A DNA stretch of 64,000 nt from Oscillospiraceae bacterium (lineage in GTDB: Bacteria > Bacillota > Clostridia > Oscillospirales > Ruminococcaceae). Below the pieces are notes generated by a model that was not told the DNA's origin, ran no database searches, and was given only the letters and a program-made list of their open reading frames with translations. Below are positions 24,594-32,255 of this stretch, piece after piece. Each line of letters starts with the position of its first letter. The stretch's first letter is position 1. The stretch covers positions 17,012-81,011 of the forward strand of contig JAGALZ010000025.1 in NCBI GenBank assembly GCA_017848055.1. The letters run 5' to 3'. The translations under genes and the position numbers were made by a program.

Positions 24594-25277
24594 ATGAAGA
24601 TAATACTTGTCCGTCACGGACACCCCGACTATGTAAACGACTGTCTTACCCCTTTAGGGCACGAGCAGGCAAAAAGTGCCGCCTTGCGTCTTAAGGACGA
24701 GGGTATTGAAGAAATATTCACCTCTCCCTACGGCAGAGCAATGGAAACCGCACAGCACACCGCAGACCTTATTTCAAAGGATGTCCGTATCCTGGATTTC
24801 ATGCACGAACTGAAGTGGGGAGCAAAGGAAAATACCACAGTTTACGGTGAAGGGCATCCATGGGATACATCACTCTATGCGCTCTCACTCGGGTATTCTC
24901 TTATGGATGAGGAGTGGACGAAAAAAGAGCCTTTCTGCAACAACGTCGTTTTTGATGAGCTGGAGCGTGTGGCGGCCGAGTGCGATAAGTGGATGGAAAC
25001 CCTCGGCTATAAAAGAGAAGGTGCAAACTACCGTGTGGTCGGCGACAATACAAACCGCACAATTGCCCTTTACAGTCACGGCGGTTCGTCGTCCGCTCTT
25101 TTGTCACACCTTCTGAATCTGCCGTTTTTCTATCTTTGCAGAGCAATCTGCCCCGACTTTACGGCAATTACTGTGCTCTCGCTTTCAGATGAAATGGGTG
25201 CAATCACAACTCCGCAGATTGAACTTGCCAATGATTCAAGACACATAAAGGGCGGCAATGCTACCTACGAAATGTAA
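24594..25277 (+). CDS. Histidine phosphatase family protein
   Basis: 227 residues. The N-terminal phosphohistidine motif is LVRHGHPDYVND, with the family's second Arg/Glu region in SPYGRAMETAQ and the second catalytic His in ALYSHGGSSSAL. GGAGG precedes the ATG. Members act on phosphosugars, cobalamin intermediates, or as small-molecule phosphatases; nothing nearby selects a substrate. Element B begins six bases after the stop codon. Confidence 0.87.
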   Translation: MKIILVRHGHPDYVNDCLTPLGHEQAKSAALRLKDEGIEEIFTSPYGRAMETAQHTADLISKDVRILDFMHELKWGAKENTTVYGEGHPWDTSLYALSLGYSLMDEEWTKKEPFCNNVVFDELERVAAECDKWMETLGYKREGANYRVVGDNTNRTIALYSHGGSSSALLSHLLNLPFFYLCRAICPDFTAITVLSLSDEMGAITTPQIELANDSRHIKGGNATYEM

Positions 25278-25282
25278 TACAT

Positions 25283-25542
25283 ACGTCAGGAACATTGATG
25301 ATATTGTGAACTTATATGTGGTTATCGGGGGAAACCTTTCTGAAGAAAGTTTCTCCCCCGAACCCCCTTACAAAGACTTTTGATATGACTTCAGCCCCAT
25401 AGGGTACTCATAAGAGAGAACTAATTTCAATTCTCTGTTTCTGATAGGTACCCTATGGGGCTGAAATTTTACTAAAAGTTTTAGGAAAGGGTTTTCCTCA
25501 ACAGCACGTGTAAATCCACTATATTAACAATGTTCCTGACGT
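25283..25542. repeat. Palindromic intergenic element, copy B
   Basis: The outer 15-bp inverted repeat is perfect: ACGTCAGGAACATTG (25283-25297) and CAATGTTCCTGACGT (25528-25542). The left side hairpin is at 25326-25361 (GGGGGAAAC...CTCCCCC). Core TTCAGCCCCATAGGGTAC (25390-25407) pairs with its complement at 25448-25465, with inner stem AGAGAA/TTCTCT. The right side hairpin is shortened by deletion. Lies between two convergent genes; the right outer arm includes the last codons of the MaoC-like gene, and TTTTTT follows on the plus strand. Confidence 0.92.
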
Positions 25543-25970
25543 TTTTTAACGACAGCTTCGGTGAGGTTTGTCATAACGAGTTCGCCGTGTTGGTTTGTGA
25601 CGGAGAGTGACAGTTCGGCGATGCCGTTTCTAGGGCTTCTGTCGACAAGCTTTGAAACGGTCACGGTAGTTGAGAGTACGTCGCCTGCAAAGACGGGTTT
25701 TAGCCACTCGATTTTAGAAGATTTTCCTGCGAGTAGTTCAGGGCCGAAAATATCCTTTTCCAGGTACTTTGCCCAGACTGCTGCAAAGGACATAAGTCCG
25801 GGTGCAATAAGTCTGCCGAATGGTGTTTTGCTTGCGTATTCCTCGTCGGTGTGCAGTGGGATGTTATCGTATTTCTTCGCAAAGTCAATCATCTCGTCCT
25901 TGTCAATAACGGCATCATCGAGAGTAAATTCCGTGCCGAGAACTATATCATCAAAGTACATACTTTTCAC
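25524..25970 (-). CDS. MaoC-like hotdog dehydratase
   Basis: 148 residues. YFDDIVLGTEFTLDDAVID and FAKKYDNIPLHTDEEYA match the MaoC/R-specific enoyl-CoA hydratase hotdog fold; the catalytic Asp-His pair is within DNIPLHTDEEYA, and FGRLIAPGLMSFA is the following helix. Such enzymes hydrate 2-enoyl-CoA or act on related thioesters. One base separates it from the upstream deformylase-like gene, so they share a transcript. The C-terminal codons form part of the outer arm of element B. Confidence 0.85.
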   Translation of the reverse strand: MKSMYFDDIVLGTEFTLDDAVIDKDEMIDFAKKYDNIPLHTDEEYASKTPFGRLIAPGLMSFAAVWAKYLEKDIFGPELLAGKSSKIEWLKPVFAGDVLSTTVTVSKLVDRSPRNGIAELSLSVTNQHGELVMTNLTEAVVKKRQEHC

Positions 25971-25971
25971 C

Positions 25972-26385
25972 TCAAATAAGTATTCCGTTCAGGTGGTCGA
26001 TTTCGTGCTGGATAATCTGAGCCGTAAAGCCTTCGAAGGTCTTTATGCGGTTTTGCATTTTCTCGTTCTGGAACTGAACGGTGATTTTCTTGTATCGTTT
26101 TGCTGCACGTGGCCCTCCGAGCAGGGAAAGACAGCCCTCCTGTGTTTCGTAGAGTCCAGAGGATTTAGTGATTACGGGGTTTAGCATAGCCGTGTATTTT
26201 CCGTTATCGTCAAAGGCGATGATGCATTTTTTTACACCTATCATATTTGCCGCCATACCTACGCAGCCGTCCTTGTGGTGCTTTAAGGTATCCAGCAAAT
26301 CTGTAACGACTCCGATATCGTCTGCCGTTGCGGGAGAAGATTTTCCTGCAAGAAAAATCGGGTCGTGCATAAGCTCTTTTACCAT
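25972..26385 (-). CDS. Peptide deformylase-like protein with altered motif 1
   Basis: 137 residues. The PDF metal motifs are intact: EGCLSL (Cys ligand) and QHEIDHLNG (HExxH). Motif 1, normally GxGLAAxQxG, reads CVGMAANMIG, so the oxyanion-hole glutamine is methionine. Related short PDF homologues with the same change occur in other Firmicutes, and it may be a second, divergent paralogue rather than the housekeeping enzyme. First gene of a two-gene operon with the MaoC protein. Confidence 0.82.
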   Translation of the reverse strand: MVKELMHDPIFLAGKSSPATADDIGVVTDLLDTLKHHKDGCVGMAANMIGVKKCIIAFDDNGKYTAMLNPVITKSSGLYETQEGCLSLLGGPRAAKRYKKITVQFQNEKMQNRIKTFEGFTAQIIQHEIDHLNGILI

Positions 26386-26421
26386 GTCAGCAGACTCCTT
26401 TTACAAGATTTTACGCTGATT

Positions 26422-26450
26422 ATTCTAACACATTTTAGCTGTAAAATCAA
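26422..26450 (-). promoter_or_regulatory. Promoter of the deformylase-MaoC operon
   Basis: Minus strand TTGATT (26445-26450), 17-base spacer, TAGAAT (26422-26427). The rest of the 26386-26681 gap shows only the divergent promoter at 26597. Confidence 0.55.
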
Positions 26451-26596
26451 GCTTTTACAGCATATTACGGGTGGTTTGGCGGGACAATAGCTTTATTGGT
26501 TTAGTTAAAAATAACCTAAGAGAAATTCATGAGAGTTTGAAAACAGTAAAATCCCACAAAATTTAAGTTTCAGGGCAAAAAAGTTTTCAAATGCTA

Positions 26597-26625
26597 TTGA
26601 AAAAGAAAATGAATTGTGATAAAAT
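26597..26625 (+). promoter_or_regulatory. Promoter of the CofE-like gene
   Basis: TTGAAA (26597-26602), 17-base spacer, TAAAAT (26620-26625). The 29 bases match the pyrB promoter at 45854-45882 at 27 positions. Confidence 0.75.
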
Positions 26626-26681
26626 GTAAGCTGTGATTTTTGAAAATCCATGCTAGTTAGATTTGTAAGGAGTGTTGACAA

Positions 26682-27875
26682 ATGAGCCGTATGATAGGTA
26701 CAGTATCCAGAGGCGTTAGAGCACCGATTATCAGACAGGGTGACGACATAGTTGAAATCGTAACCTCGTCAGTTCTTGATGCTGCAAAGGATGGAAACTT
26801 TGAGATTGCAGACAGAGATATCGTTGCGATGACTGAAGCTATCGTTGCAAGAGCACAGGGCAACTATGCATCTGTTGACGATATTGCTCAGGACGTTAAG
26901 ACAAAGTTTGGCGGAGAAACAGTAGGAGTTATTTTCCCTATTCTCAGCCGAAACCGTTTTGCAATATGCCTTCGTGGCATTGCAAAGGGTGCAAAGAAGA
27001 TAGTTCTTATGCTTTCCTATCCTTCAGATGAAGTGGGTAACCACCTCGTGACACTCGACCAGCTCGATGAAAAGGGAATCAACCCATACACTGACGTTCT
27101 GTCACTTGAAAAGTACCGTGAGCTTTTCGGATACGAGAAGCACACCTTCACAGGCGTTGACTACGTTGATTACTACAAGACACTTATCGAGGACTGTGGT
27201 GCAGAGTGCGAAATCGTGTTTGCAAACAATCCTAAGGCAATCTTAGATTATACAAAGAATGTCCTCAACTGCGACATTCACACAAGAGCAAGAACAAAGA
27301 GAATCTTAATGGCTGCAGGTGCTGAGAAAGTATTCGGTCTTGATGAGATTATGAATGCTTCCGTAAACGGCAGCGGCTACAACGAGAACTATGGTCTCCT
27401 CGGTTCAAACAAGGCAACTGAAGATACTGTAAAGCTCTTCCCAAGAGACTGTCAGCCGGTAGTTGATGCTATCGCTGAAAAGCTCAAGGCTGCAACAGGC
27501 AAGAACGTTGAAGTTATGGTATACGGCGACGGCGCATTCAAGGACCCTGTAGGAAAGATTTGGGAGCTTGCTGACCCTGTAGTTTCACCTGCTTATACAA
27601 AGGGACTTGAGGGTACACCAAACGAGCTCAAGCTCAAGTACCTTGCAGATAACGACTTCTCTGAACTTTCAGGCGATGCTCTTAAGGAAGCAATCAAGGA
27701 AAAGATTACTGAGAAGGACGGCAACCTCGTAGGTCAGATGGTTTCTGAGGGTACAACTCCTAGAAGACTTACAGACCTTATTGGTTCACTCTGTGACCTT
27801 ACTTCAGGCTCAGGTGACAAGGGTACACCAATCGTATTTATCCAGGGCTACTTCGATAACTACACAACTGAATAA
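26682..27875 (+). CDS. CofE-like (F420-0:gamma-glutamyl ligase family) protein
   Basis: 397 residues, AAGGAG upstream. The N-terminal half has the CofE look: GTVSRGVRAPIIRQGDDIVE, then IADRDIVAMTEAIVARAQGN, and YGDGAFKDPVGKIWELADP later. The archaeal and actinobacterial enzyme, of about 250 residues, adds glutamate to coenzyme F420; this protein is much longer and no F420 biosynthesis gene is in the window. Clostridial homologues of this size exist without F420, so the acceptor may be another cofactor. Own promoter and strong terminator; single gene. Confidence 0.75.
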   Translation: MSRMIGTVSRGVRAPIIRQGDDIVEIVTSSVLDAAKDGNFEIADRDIVAMTEAIVARAQGNYASVDDIAQDVKTKFGGETVGVIFPILSRNRFAICLRGIAKGAKKIVLMLSYPSDEVGNHLVTLDQLDEKGINPYTDVLSLEKYRELFGYEKHTFTGVDYVDYYKTLIEDCGAECEIVFANNPKAILDYTKNVLNCDIHTRARTKRILMAAGAEKVFGLDEIMNASVNGSGYNENYGLLGSNKATEDTVKLFPRDCQPVVDAIAEKLKAATGKNVEVMVYGDGAFKDPVGKIWELADPVVSPAYTKGLEGTPNELKLKYLADNDFSELSGDALKEAIKEKITEKDGNLVGQMVSEGTTPRRLTDLIGSLCDLTSGSGDKGTPIVFIQGYFDNYTTE

Positions 27876-27890
27876 TCAGAGCATAAATTT

Positions 27891-27924
27891 ACGCTCCTCA
27901 CTTTCAAAGTGGGGAGCGTTTTTA
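27891..27924 (+). terminator. Terminator of the CofE-like gene
   Basis: ACGCTCCTCACTTT pairs with AAAGTGGGGAGCGT, followed by TTTTAATTTT. Confidence 0.9.
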
Positions 27925-27935
27925 ATTTTGCGGTA

Positions 27936-28631
27936 TTATACCAATGGCTTGTTTCCGAATGCCTCGGGGCCGTTTTCGATTATGCTTTTTATTCCGCCCT
28001 CTGTGTATGCGTAAGTGTCTTCGGAAGGATACTTTCCGACAATTTCTGATGTTTCATCTTCTGCCCAGAAGACTTCTGAAGGGAAACCACTACTATTGAA
28101 ATACACGCAATATACCGAGCCGACTAAGTTCTTTTCTGAGTTTTTTGGTAAATAGTTATCTACAGCTTTTGATATCGCTTTTATAGCCGATTCGGATAAT
28201 GTCGGATTAGCAGACGAAGCTCCCTCGACGTTTAATATCTTAACAGACTCCCCCGTTGCAGAATTGATAACCAATACACCTGTGCAGTCATCGTCGGTGA
28301 TGGATAGTCTCTTACCGGCCGTTTGACATTTTTGAGCGAGGTTGTCTATGCAAATGTAAATGCTTTTACAGTTGCTATCAGTGTACCGAAATGGTGTAAT
28401 AACAGCATACGGCACAGTAACATCACTGTCTGCGGTGCTACCATTATTTGTACTGTTGTCATCTTCTGTACTGTTGTTTATATCACTATCCTGCTTATCG
28501 CTGGTATCTGTTTCGGATATGGTTGTATCGGGTTTGCTATCCTTTTTGGTATTATCATCTTCACTGCAGGCTGTACAGGACAGCATTACAAGTCCCGACA
28601 TCAAAAACGCAAGCAGTCTTTTCATCTTCAT
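27936..28631 (-). CDS. Putative lipoprotein, function unknown
   Basis: 231 residues from the ATG at 28631, with GAGGAG at good distance; the upstream in-frame start at 28640 is less well placed. MKMKRLLAFLMSGLVMLSC leads to a lipobox ending CTAC, then an Asp/Ser/Thr/Asn-rich linker of 45 residues and a domain of about 150 residues (YAVITPFRYTDSNCKSIYIC to the end). I recognise no family. It is divergent from a small HTH regulator, with tandem 21-bp repeats in the shared promoter region. Confidence 0.75.
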   Translation of the reverse strand: MKMKRLLAFLMSGLVMLSCTACSEDDNTKKDSKPDTTISETDTSDKQDSDINNSTEDDNSTNNGSTADSDVTVPYAVITPFRYTDSNCKSIYICIDNLAQKCQTAGKRLSITDDDCTGVLVINSATGESVKILNVEGASSANPTLSESAIKAISKAVDNYLPKNSEKNLVGSVYCVYFNSSGFPSEVFWAEDETSEIVGKYPSEDTYAYTEGGIKSIIENGPEAFGNKPLV

Positions 28632-28665
28632 AATTCTCACTCCTCATAATAATTGCAACAGAGCA

Positions 28666-28713
28666 TATACTCTGTATGTAGACAATTATACTCTATATAT
28701 CGACAATTGTCAA
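28666..28713 (-). promoter_or_regulatory. Promoter with tandem direct repeats (probable operator)
   Basis: Minus strand TTGACA (28708-28713), 17-base spacer, TATAAT (28685-28690). Two direct copies of TATACTCTRTATRTNGACAA start at 28666 and 28687, a period of 21 bp or two helix turns, covering the -10 and spacer. The adjacent HTH gene is the natural candidate to bind them. Confidence 0.7.
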
Positions 28714-28755
28714 GATATAAAGTATGTTTTATCATTAGAGCAAGAGGTGAGGGGA

Positions 28756-28965
28756 ATGATAACATATGAGCCGTTTTACAGGACAATAAAGGATAAGAAT
28801 ATATCTACCTACAAGCTTATAAATTCCTATGGTATCAGCCGAAGCCTTCTCGACAGGCTCAAGCATAACAAGCCCATAAGTACAGTCACCCTCAATGACC
28901 TTTGCAGAATTCTTGAGTGCAGAGTGGAAGATGTCGCAGTGTATATCCCCGACAAAACCGAATAA
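28756..28965 (+). CDS. Small XRE-type helix-turn-helix regulator
   Basis: 69 residues from the ATG at 28756, preceded by GAGGTGAGGGG; upstream in-frame codons run through the promoter region and are not likely to be used. The whole protein is one Cro/C1-like HTH (TIKDKNISTYKLINSYGIS, then RSLLDRLKHNKPISTVTLND and LCRILECRVEDVAVYI), as in the YozG/HTH_26 group. Likely regulates itself and the divergent lipoprotein through the tandem repeats between them. Confidence 0.82.
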   Translation: MITYEPFYRTIKDKNISTYKLINSYGISRSLLDRLKHNKPISTVTLNDLCRILECRVEDVAVYIPDKTE

Positions 28966-29283
28966 AACCACCTGCCGAGAATATAGCAAGCAGTTTATAA
29001 AAGTATTACACGAACCTATTGAGGAAAACCCTTTTGAAAAAGGGTTATTCCTCAAACTCCTTTCCTAAAACTTTTGTAATAAAATTTCAGCCCCATAGGG
29101 TACCTATCATGGTTTCGAGAATATATGTCATTCTCTTGATGTGTACCCTATGGGGCTGAAATCATATTAAAAGTCTTTGTAAGGGGGTCCGGGGGAGAAA
29201 CTTTCTTCAGAAAGGTTTCCCCCGATAAATTCGTATAATATACTTTTATAAAGTGTTCGTCATATTCCGGGCGGGTGTTTTAT
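28962..29283. repeat. Palindromic intergenic element, copy C (complete, inverted relative to B and D)
   Basis: A 20-bp perfect core repeat, ATTTCAGCCCCATAGGGTAC (29084-29103) with its complement at 29143-29162, and inner stem GAGAAT/ATTCTC. Left side hairpin GAGGAAAACCC...GGGTTATTCCTC (29021-29053); right side hairpin GGGGGAGAAAC...GTTTCCCCC (29190-29223). The outer arms are imperfect complements over more than 50 bases, with a perfect stretch TTTATAAAAGTAT (28994-29006 and 29240-29252). The arms touch the stop codons of both convergent genes. Accounts for the whole gap. Confidence 0.93.
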
Positions 29284-30818
29284 CTTTTTACGAAGTATTC
29301 CTCGTACCATACGAGGAAGGTATAGATTGTCCAGACCTTTCTCCAGTTGTCGGAGTTGCCGCCGACGTACTCGTTCCAGATTGCCTTGATTTCGTCTACA
29401 TTGAAAAACTCAGCTGCAATATCGCTGTCAAACTTCGCTCTTACATCTGCGTTGTAACGCTCGTCTGCAAGCCATATTCTGATAGGAACAATAAATCCGA
29501 GCTTCTTGCGGAAAGCGATTTCCTCGGGGAGAACCTTTGCGGCAGCTGTTCTGAAAGCGACCTTGTTCTGCTCCTCGGTAACCTTGTGCTTTGACGGCAT
29601 TCTCGATGCAATGTCAAACACACGTCTGTCGGTCAGAGGCATTCTAACCTCAAGACCTGCTGCCTCGCTCATCTTGTCAACGTTGAGGTAGATATCTCCT
29701 TCGAGCCAAATCTGAATATCAACTGCCGACATCTTGGTGAGTGGGTCAAGTCCCTCTGTTTCCTCGTAGATTTTCTTTGCAAGGTTGATAGGGAGAACAT
29801 CCTCGTTGTATGTCTTTAAGATACGCTTCTTTTCATCTTCCTTCATAATGTTGGTGTTGCCGACATAGAAGGTCTTGAGGTTTTCGCCATATCTCTCAGC
29901 GTTGCGGTACATATTGTAGCCGCCGAAGAATTCGTCCGAACCTTCGCCTGAATAGCAGAGCTTTGTGTGCTTTGCGGTTTCGATACAGCCGAGTGCGAAT
30001 GCGATTGCCGAAGCATCTCCGAGCGGCTGTTCCATATTGTACATAACGTAAGGCACGATATCAAAGTAAGCCTCTGGAGTGATTACGCATCTGCGGTTTT
30101 CTCTGCCGAGAAGGTCAGCAGTTTTCTTAGCAAGCATCGATTCGTCAAAACGTTCGTCGTCATAGCCGCAGGAATCTGTAACCATAGCGTCGGTCATTGC
30201 AAGCACATAGGATGAGTCAACACCGCCCGAAAGGAACGACTCTGCGGTTTCGCCGTCCTCTTTAATCTCGGGTACAATTGACTTTACGGTTTCGTGGATT
30301 TCATCAGCCCACGCTTCGAGTGACTTTTCATTGTCGGGCTTGAAGGTAGGTACAAAGTAGCGGGTTATCTCAATTTTGCCGTCCTTGAAGGTAAGATAGT
30401 GACCCGGCATAAGCTTCATTACACCCTTGAAGAAGGTTTCTTCGCCGCCTACATATGTGAGCGACATATATATCTGAAGAAGGTCACGGTTAACCTCTTT
30501 TTCAAAGCCTTCCTGCGAAATGATATCTCTTATCATTGTGCCGTAAAGAAGCTTGTTATCACGGGTAAGGTAGTAATAAAAAGGCTTTGTTCCGAAATGG
30601 TCGCGCAGGCAGAAAAGCTCGTCAGCGTCGGTGTCGTAGAGTGCAAATGCAAACATACCGTGCATATACTGCGCCATATCCTTGCCCCATTTTTCGTATG
30701 CCTTTATAAGTATCTGTTCCTCACGCTGTTCTCTTGGAAGGTTATTGTCCACCGAAAGAACAGAGCAAAGCTCCTTATGGTTTCTTATGTGTCCTCTGTA
30801 GGTCTTAAGTTCAATCAT
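29280..30818 (-). CDS. Asparagine synthetase-like enzyme lacking the glutaminase N-terminus
   Basis: 512 residues from the ATG at 30818, preceded by GAGGTG; an alternative GTG at 30827 overlaps the ribosome site. The synthetase domain is intact, with the PP-loop SGGVDSS near residue 197, CYSGEGSDEFFGGY and the C-terminal FRKKLGFIVP region. The protein begins at a point equal to about residue 70 of AsnB (YRGHIRNHKELCSVL aligns with the usual YNGEIYNYRELR). The MCGI start with nucleophile Cys and the RGPD motif are therefore absent. It would need free ammonia or another nitrogen donor. A promoter lies immediately upstream, so this is not a sequencing edge. Confidence 0.83.
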   Translation of the reverse strand: MIELKTYRGHIRNHKELCSVLSVDNNLPREQREEQILIKAYEKWGKDMAQYMHGMFAFALYDTDADELFCLRDHFGTKPFYYYLTRDNKLLYGTMIRDIISQEGFEKEVNRDLLQIYMSLTYVGGEETFFKGVMKLMPGHYLTFKDGKIEITRYFVPTFKPDNEKSLEAWADEIHETVKSIVPEIKEDGETAESFLSGGVDSSYVLAMTDAMVTDSCGYDDERFDESMLAKKTADLLGRENRRCVITPEAYFDIVPYVMYNMEQPLGDASAIAFALGCIETAKHTKLCYSGEGSDEFFGGYNMYRNAERYGENLKTFYVGNTNIMKEDEKKRILKTYNEDVLPINLAKKIYEETEGLDPLTKMSAVDIQIWLEGDIYLNVDKMSEAAGLEVRMPLTDRRVFDIASRMPSKHKVTEEQNKVAFRTAAAKVLPEEIAFRKKLGFIVPIRIWLADERYNADVRAKFDSDIAAEFFNVDEIKAIWNEYVGGNSDNWRKVWTIYTFLVWYEEYFVKR

Positions 30819-30853
30819 TGAAAACACCTCTGTCAGCTAAAAATTACCTATAA

Positions 30854-30882
30854 ATTATACCACATTACCGCCCGATAGTCAA
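30854..30882 (-). promoter_or_regulatory. Promoter of the asparagine synthetase-like gene
   Basis: Minus strand TTGACT (30877-30882), 17-base spacer, TATAAT (30854-30859). Confidence 0.8.
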
Positions 30883-30917
30883 CGAATATCTTGACGGAAT
30901 TTGTCGCTTTGTGCTTG

Positions 30918-30946
30918 TTTACAAAAGTGCAAAGCTATGGTATAAT
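30918..30946 (+). promoter_or_regulatory. Promoter of the 30983 lipoprotein gene
   Basis: TTTACA (30918-30923), 17-base spacer, TATAAT (30941-30946); divergent from the promoter at 30854. Confidence 0.8.
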
Positions 30947-30982
30947 ACTAGGGAAATAATTTCGGTTTGAGAGGTGAGTCCT

Positions 30983-31429
30983 TTGAATATAAGAGCAAGA
31001 ATTGCAGTAATCGCAATGGCGGCAGTGTGCGTAATGTCGCTTTGCTCCTGCGATAATGAAAGCAGCAGTAAGCCGGGCAAAGGCGATACAATTACTACCA
31101 CATCTACAAAACAGCCTGCCGTAAAGTTCCCCGACGATGACAGCAGTGAAGAGGAAACCTTTGTGACTTCAAATGATTTCAATGAGCCGCAGGATACAAC
31201 AACCACAACAACTACTACAACAACCGCATCTGAGTCTGAAACTGTAACAACAACCACCACCGAGGAAGATAGCGGTCAGATTGTTACCCTGCCTACCCAG
31301 GACAACTCGGTAACAACTACTACGACAACAGAATCGAGCTCATCAGATTCGTCGCAGGGTGAGGGAAGTGACAATAAAGACGACAGCGACCCCGGTGTAA
31401 TAACGCTTCCGTTTGTCCCTGCAAACTGA
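30983..31429 (+). CDS. Low-complexity lipoprotein
   Basis: 148 residues from a TTG at 30983, which has AGAGGTGA at ideal spacing; a GTG at 30974 lies within that site. The signal MNIRARIAVIAMAAVCVMSLC precedes a lipobox ending CSC. The rest is Thr/Ser/Asp/Glu-rich with Thr runs and no folded domain visible. Function unknown; perhaps a wall-spanning spacer. Own promoter and terminator. Confidence 0.7.
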   Translation: MNIRARIAVIAMAAVCVMSLCSCDNESSSKPGKGDTITTTSTKQPAVKFPDDDSSEEETFVTSNDFNEPQDTTTTTTTTTTASESETVTTTTTEEDSGQIVTLPTQDNSVTTTTTTESSSSDSSQGEGSDNKDDSDPGVITLPFVPAN

Positions 31430-31441
31430 TTATAAAAAGTC

Positions 31442-31481
31442 AACAGCTCCCAAACAGAATTTCTGTCTGAGAGCTGTTTTT
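31442..31481 (+). terminator. Terminator of the 30983 lipoprotein gene
   Basis: AACAGCTC pairs with GAGCTGTT, with an inner ACAGA/TCTGT stem, followed by TTTTTATAT. Confidence 0.85.
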
Positions 31482-31492
31482 ATATGTAAGTA

Positions 31493-32230
31493 TTAAACGT
31501 AGGACTCTTCCTTTACCTTCTTTTTCTTTGTCTTGTATATCTTCATAAGACGAAGCTTTGACTTTAATCCCTTGTAGGAGAGTGCTCTTGTGAGGATTGC
31601 TCCTACAATGAGAACGGAGAGCAAGATTGTAACTATCAGCTTTGATTTGTGGCTGTAGTCTACGCCGTCTGCGATAAACATACCGACGAATGCGTTTGTC
31701 AGAGTGCAGATTATGTAGCCCATAAAGCCTGTAAATCCTGATACAAAGCCCATTCTGTACGGGTCCATTTTTGAGCCGCCCGGCATAACATTCGAGTAGA
31801 GCGATATATGGCAGGCAATGTACATTACAAGGTGTGCGATAAGCTTTACGGGAACGTACTTTGCAATTCCGAAGATTATAAAGAATATAACGTCTGAAAG
31901 TACTGCTGCTAAAAGTACGAGGTCGAGCGTAAGCGACATTGCAAGCGGAATCTTCGAGGTCTTTGCAGGAATTGTTGATACGAAGGTGTAATTCGAGCCG
32001 ATATTTATTCCTATAAGTATCGAGGCAAAAAGCAGTATCAGCGAGGACGCAACCTGAAGCCCCATAATTCCACCGTTTTCTGCTTCTTCAACGTTTCCCA
32101 GCCTGAACATAAAGTACACGCAGACAAAATTTATGATTACCGCTACTAAAGTAAGCCACATACATCCGCTTTTTACAGGGAGCAGGCTGAATATTTCGCT
32201 CATTCCCTTGCGATGAGTTTTGTTTTCCAT
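31493..32230 (-). CDS. ABC-2-like permease subunit (second module)
   Basis: 245 residues from the ATG at 32230; the longer in-frame start adds 23 residues out of the preceding gene. Six or so membrane segments are visible (MWLTLVAVIINFVCVYFMF, VASSLILLFASILIGINIG, LTLDLVLLAAVLSDVIFFII and others), ending in a Lys-rich tail. Last gene of the GntR-ATPase-permease-permease operon. Confidence 0.75.
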   Translation of the reverse strand: MENKTHRKGMSEIFSLLPVKSGCMWLTLVAVIINFVCVYFMFRLGNVEEAENGGIMGLQVASSLILLFASILIGINIGSNYTFVSTIPAKTSKIPLAMSLTLDLVLLAAVLSDVIFFIIFGIAKYVPVKLIAHLVMYIACHISLYSNVMPGGSKMDPYRMGFVSGFTGFMGYIICTLTNAFVGMFIADGVDYSHKSKLIVTILLSVLIVGAILTRALSYKGLKSKLRLMKIYKTKKKKVKEESYV

Positions 32231-32255
32231 TTGTTTTTCCCTTTCGTAAAATGAA

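Noticed and set aside
28360..28755. Upstream extension of the small HTH gene
   Set aside because: It runs antisense to the lipoprotein and through its promoter and repeats; the ATG at 28756 has a strong ribosome site.
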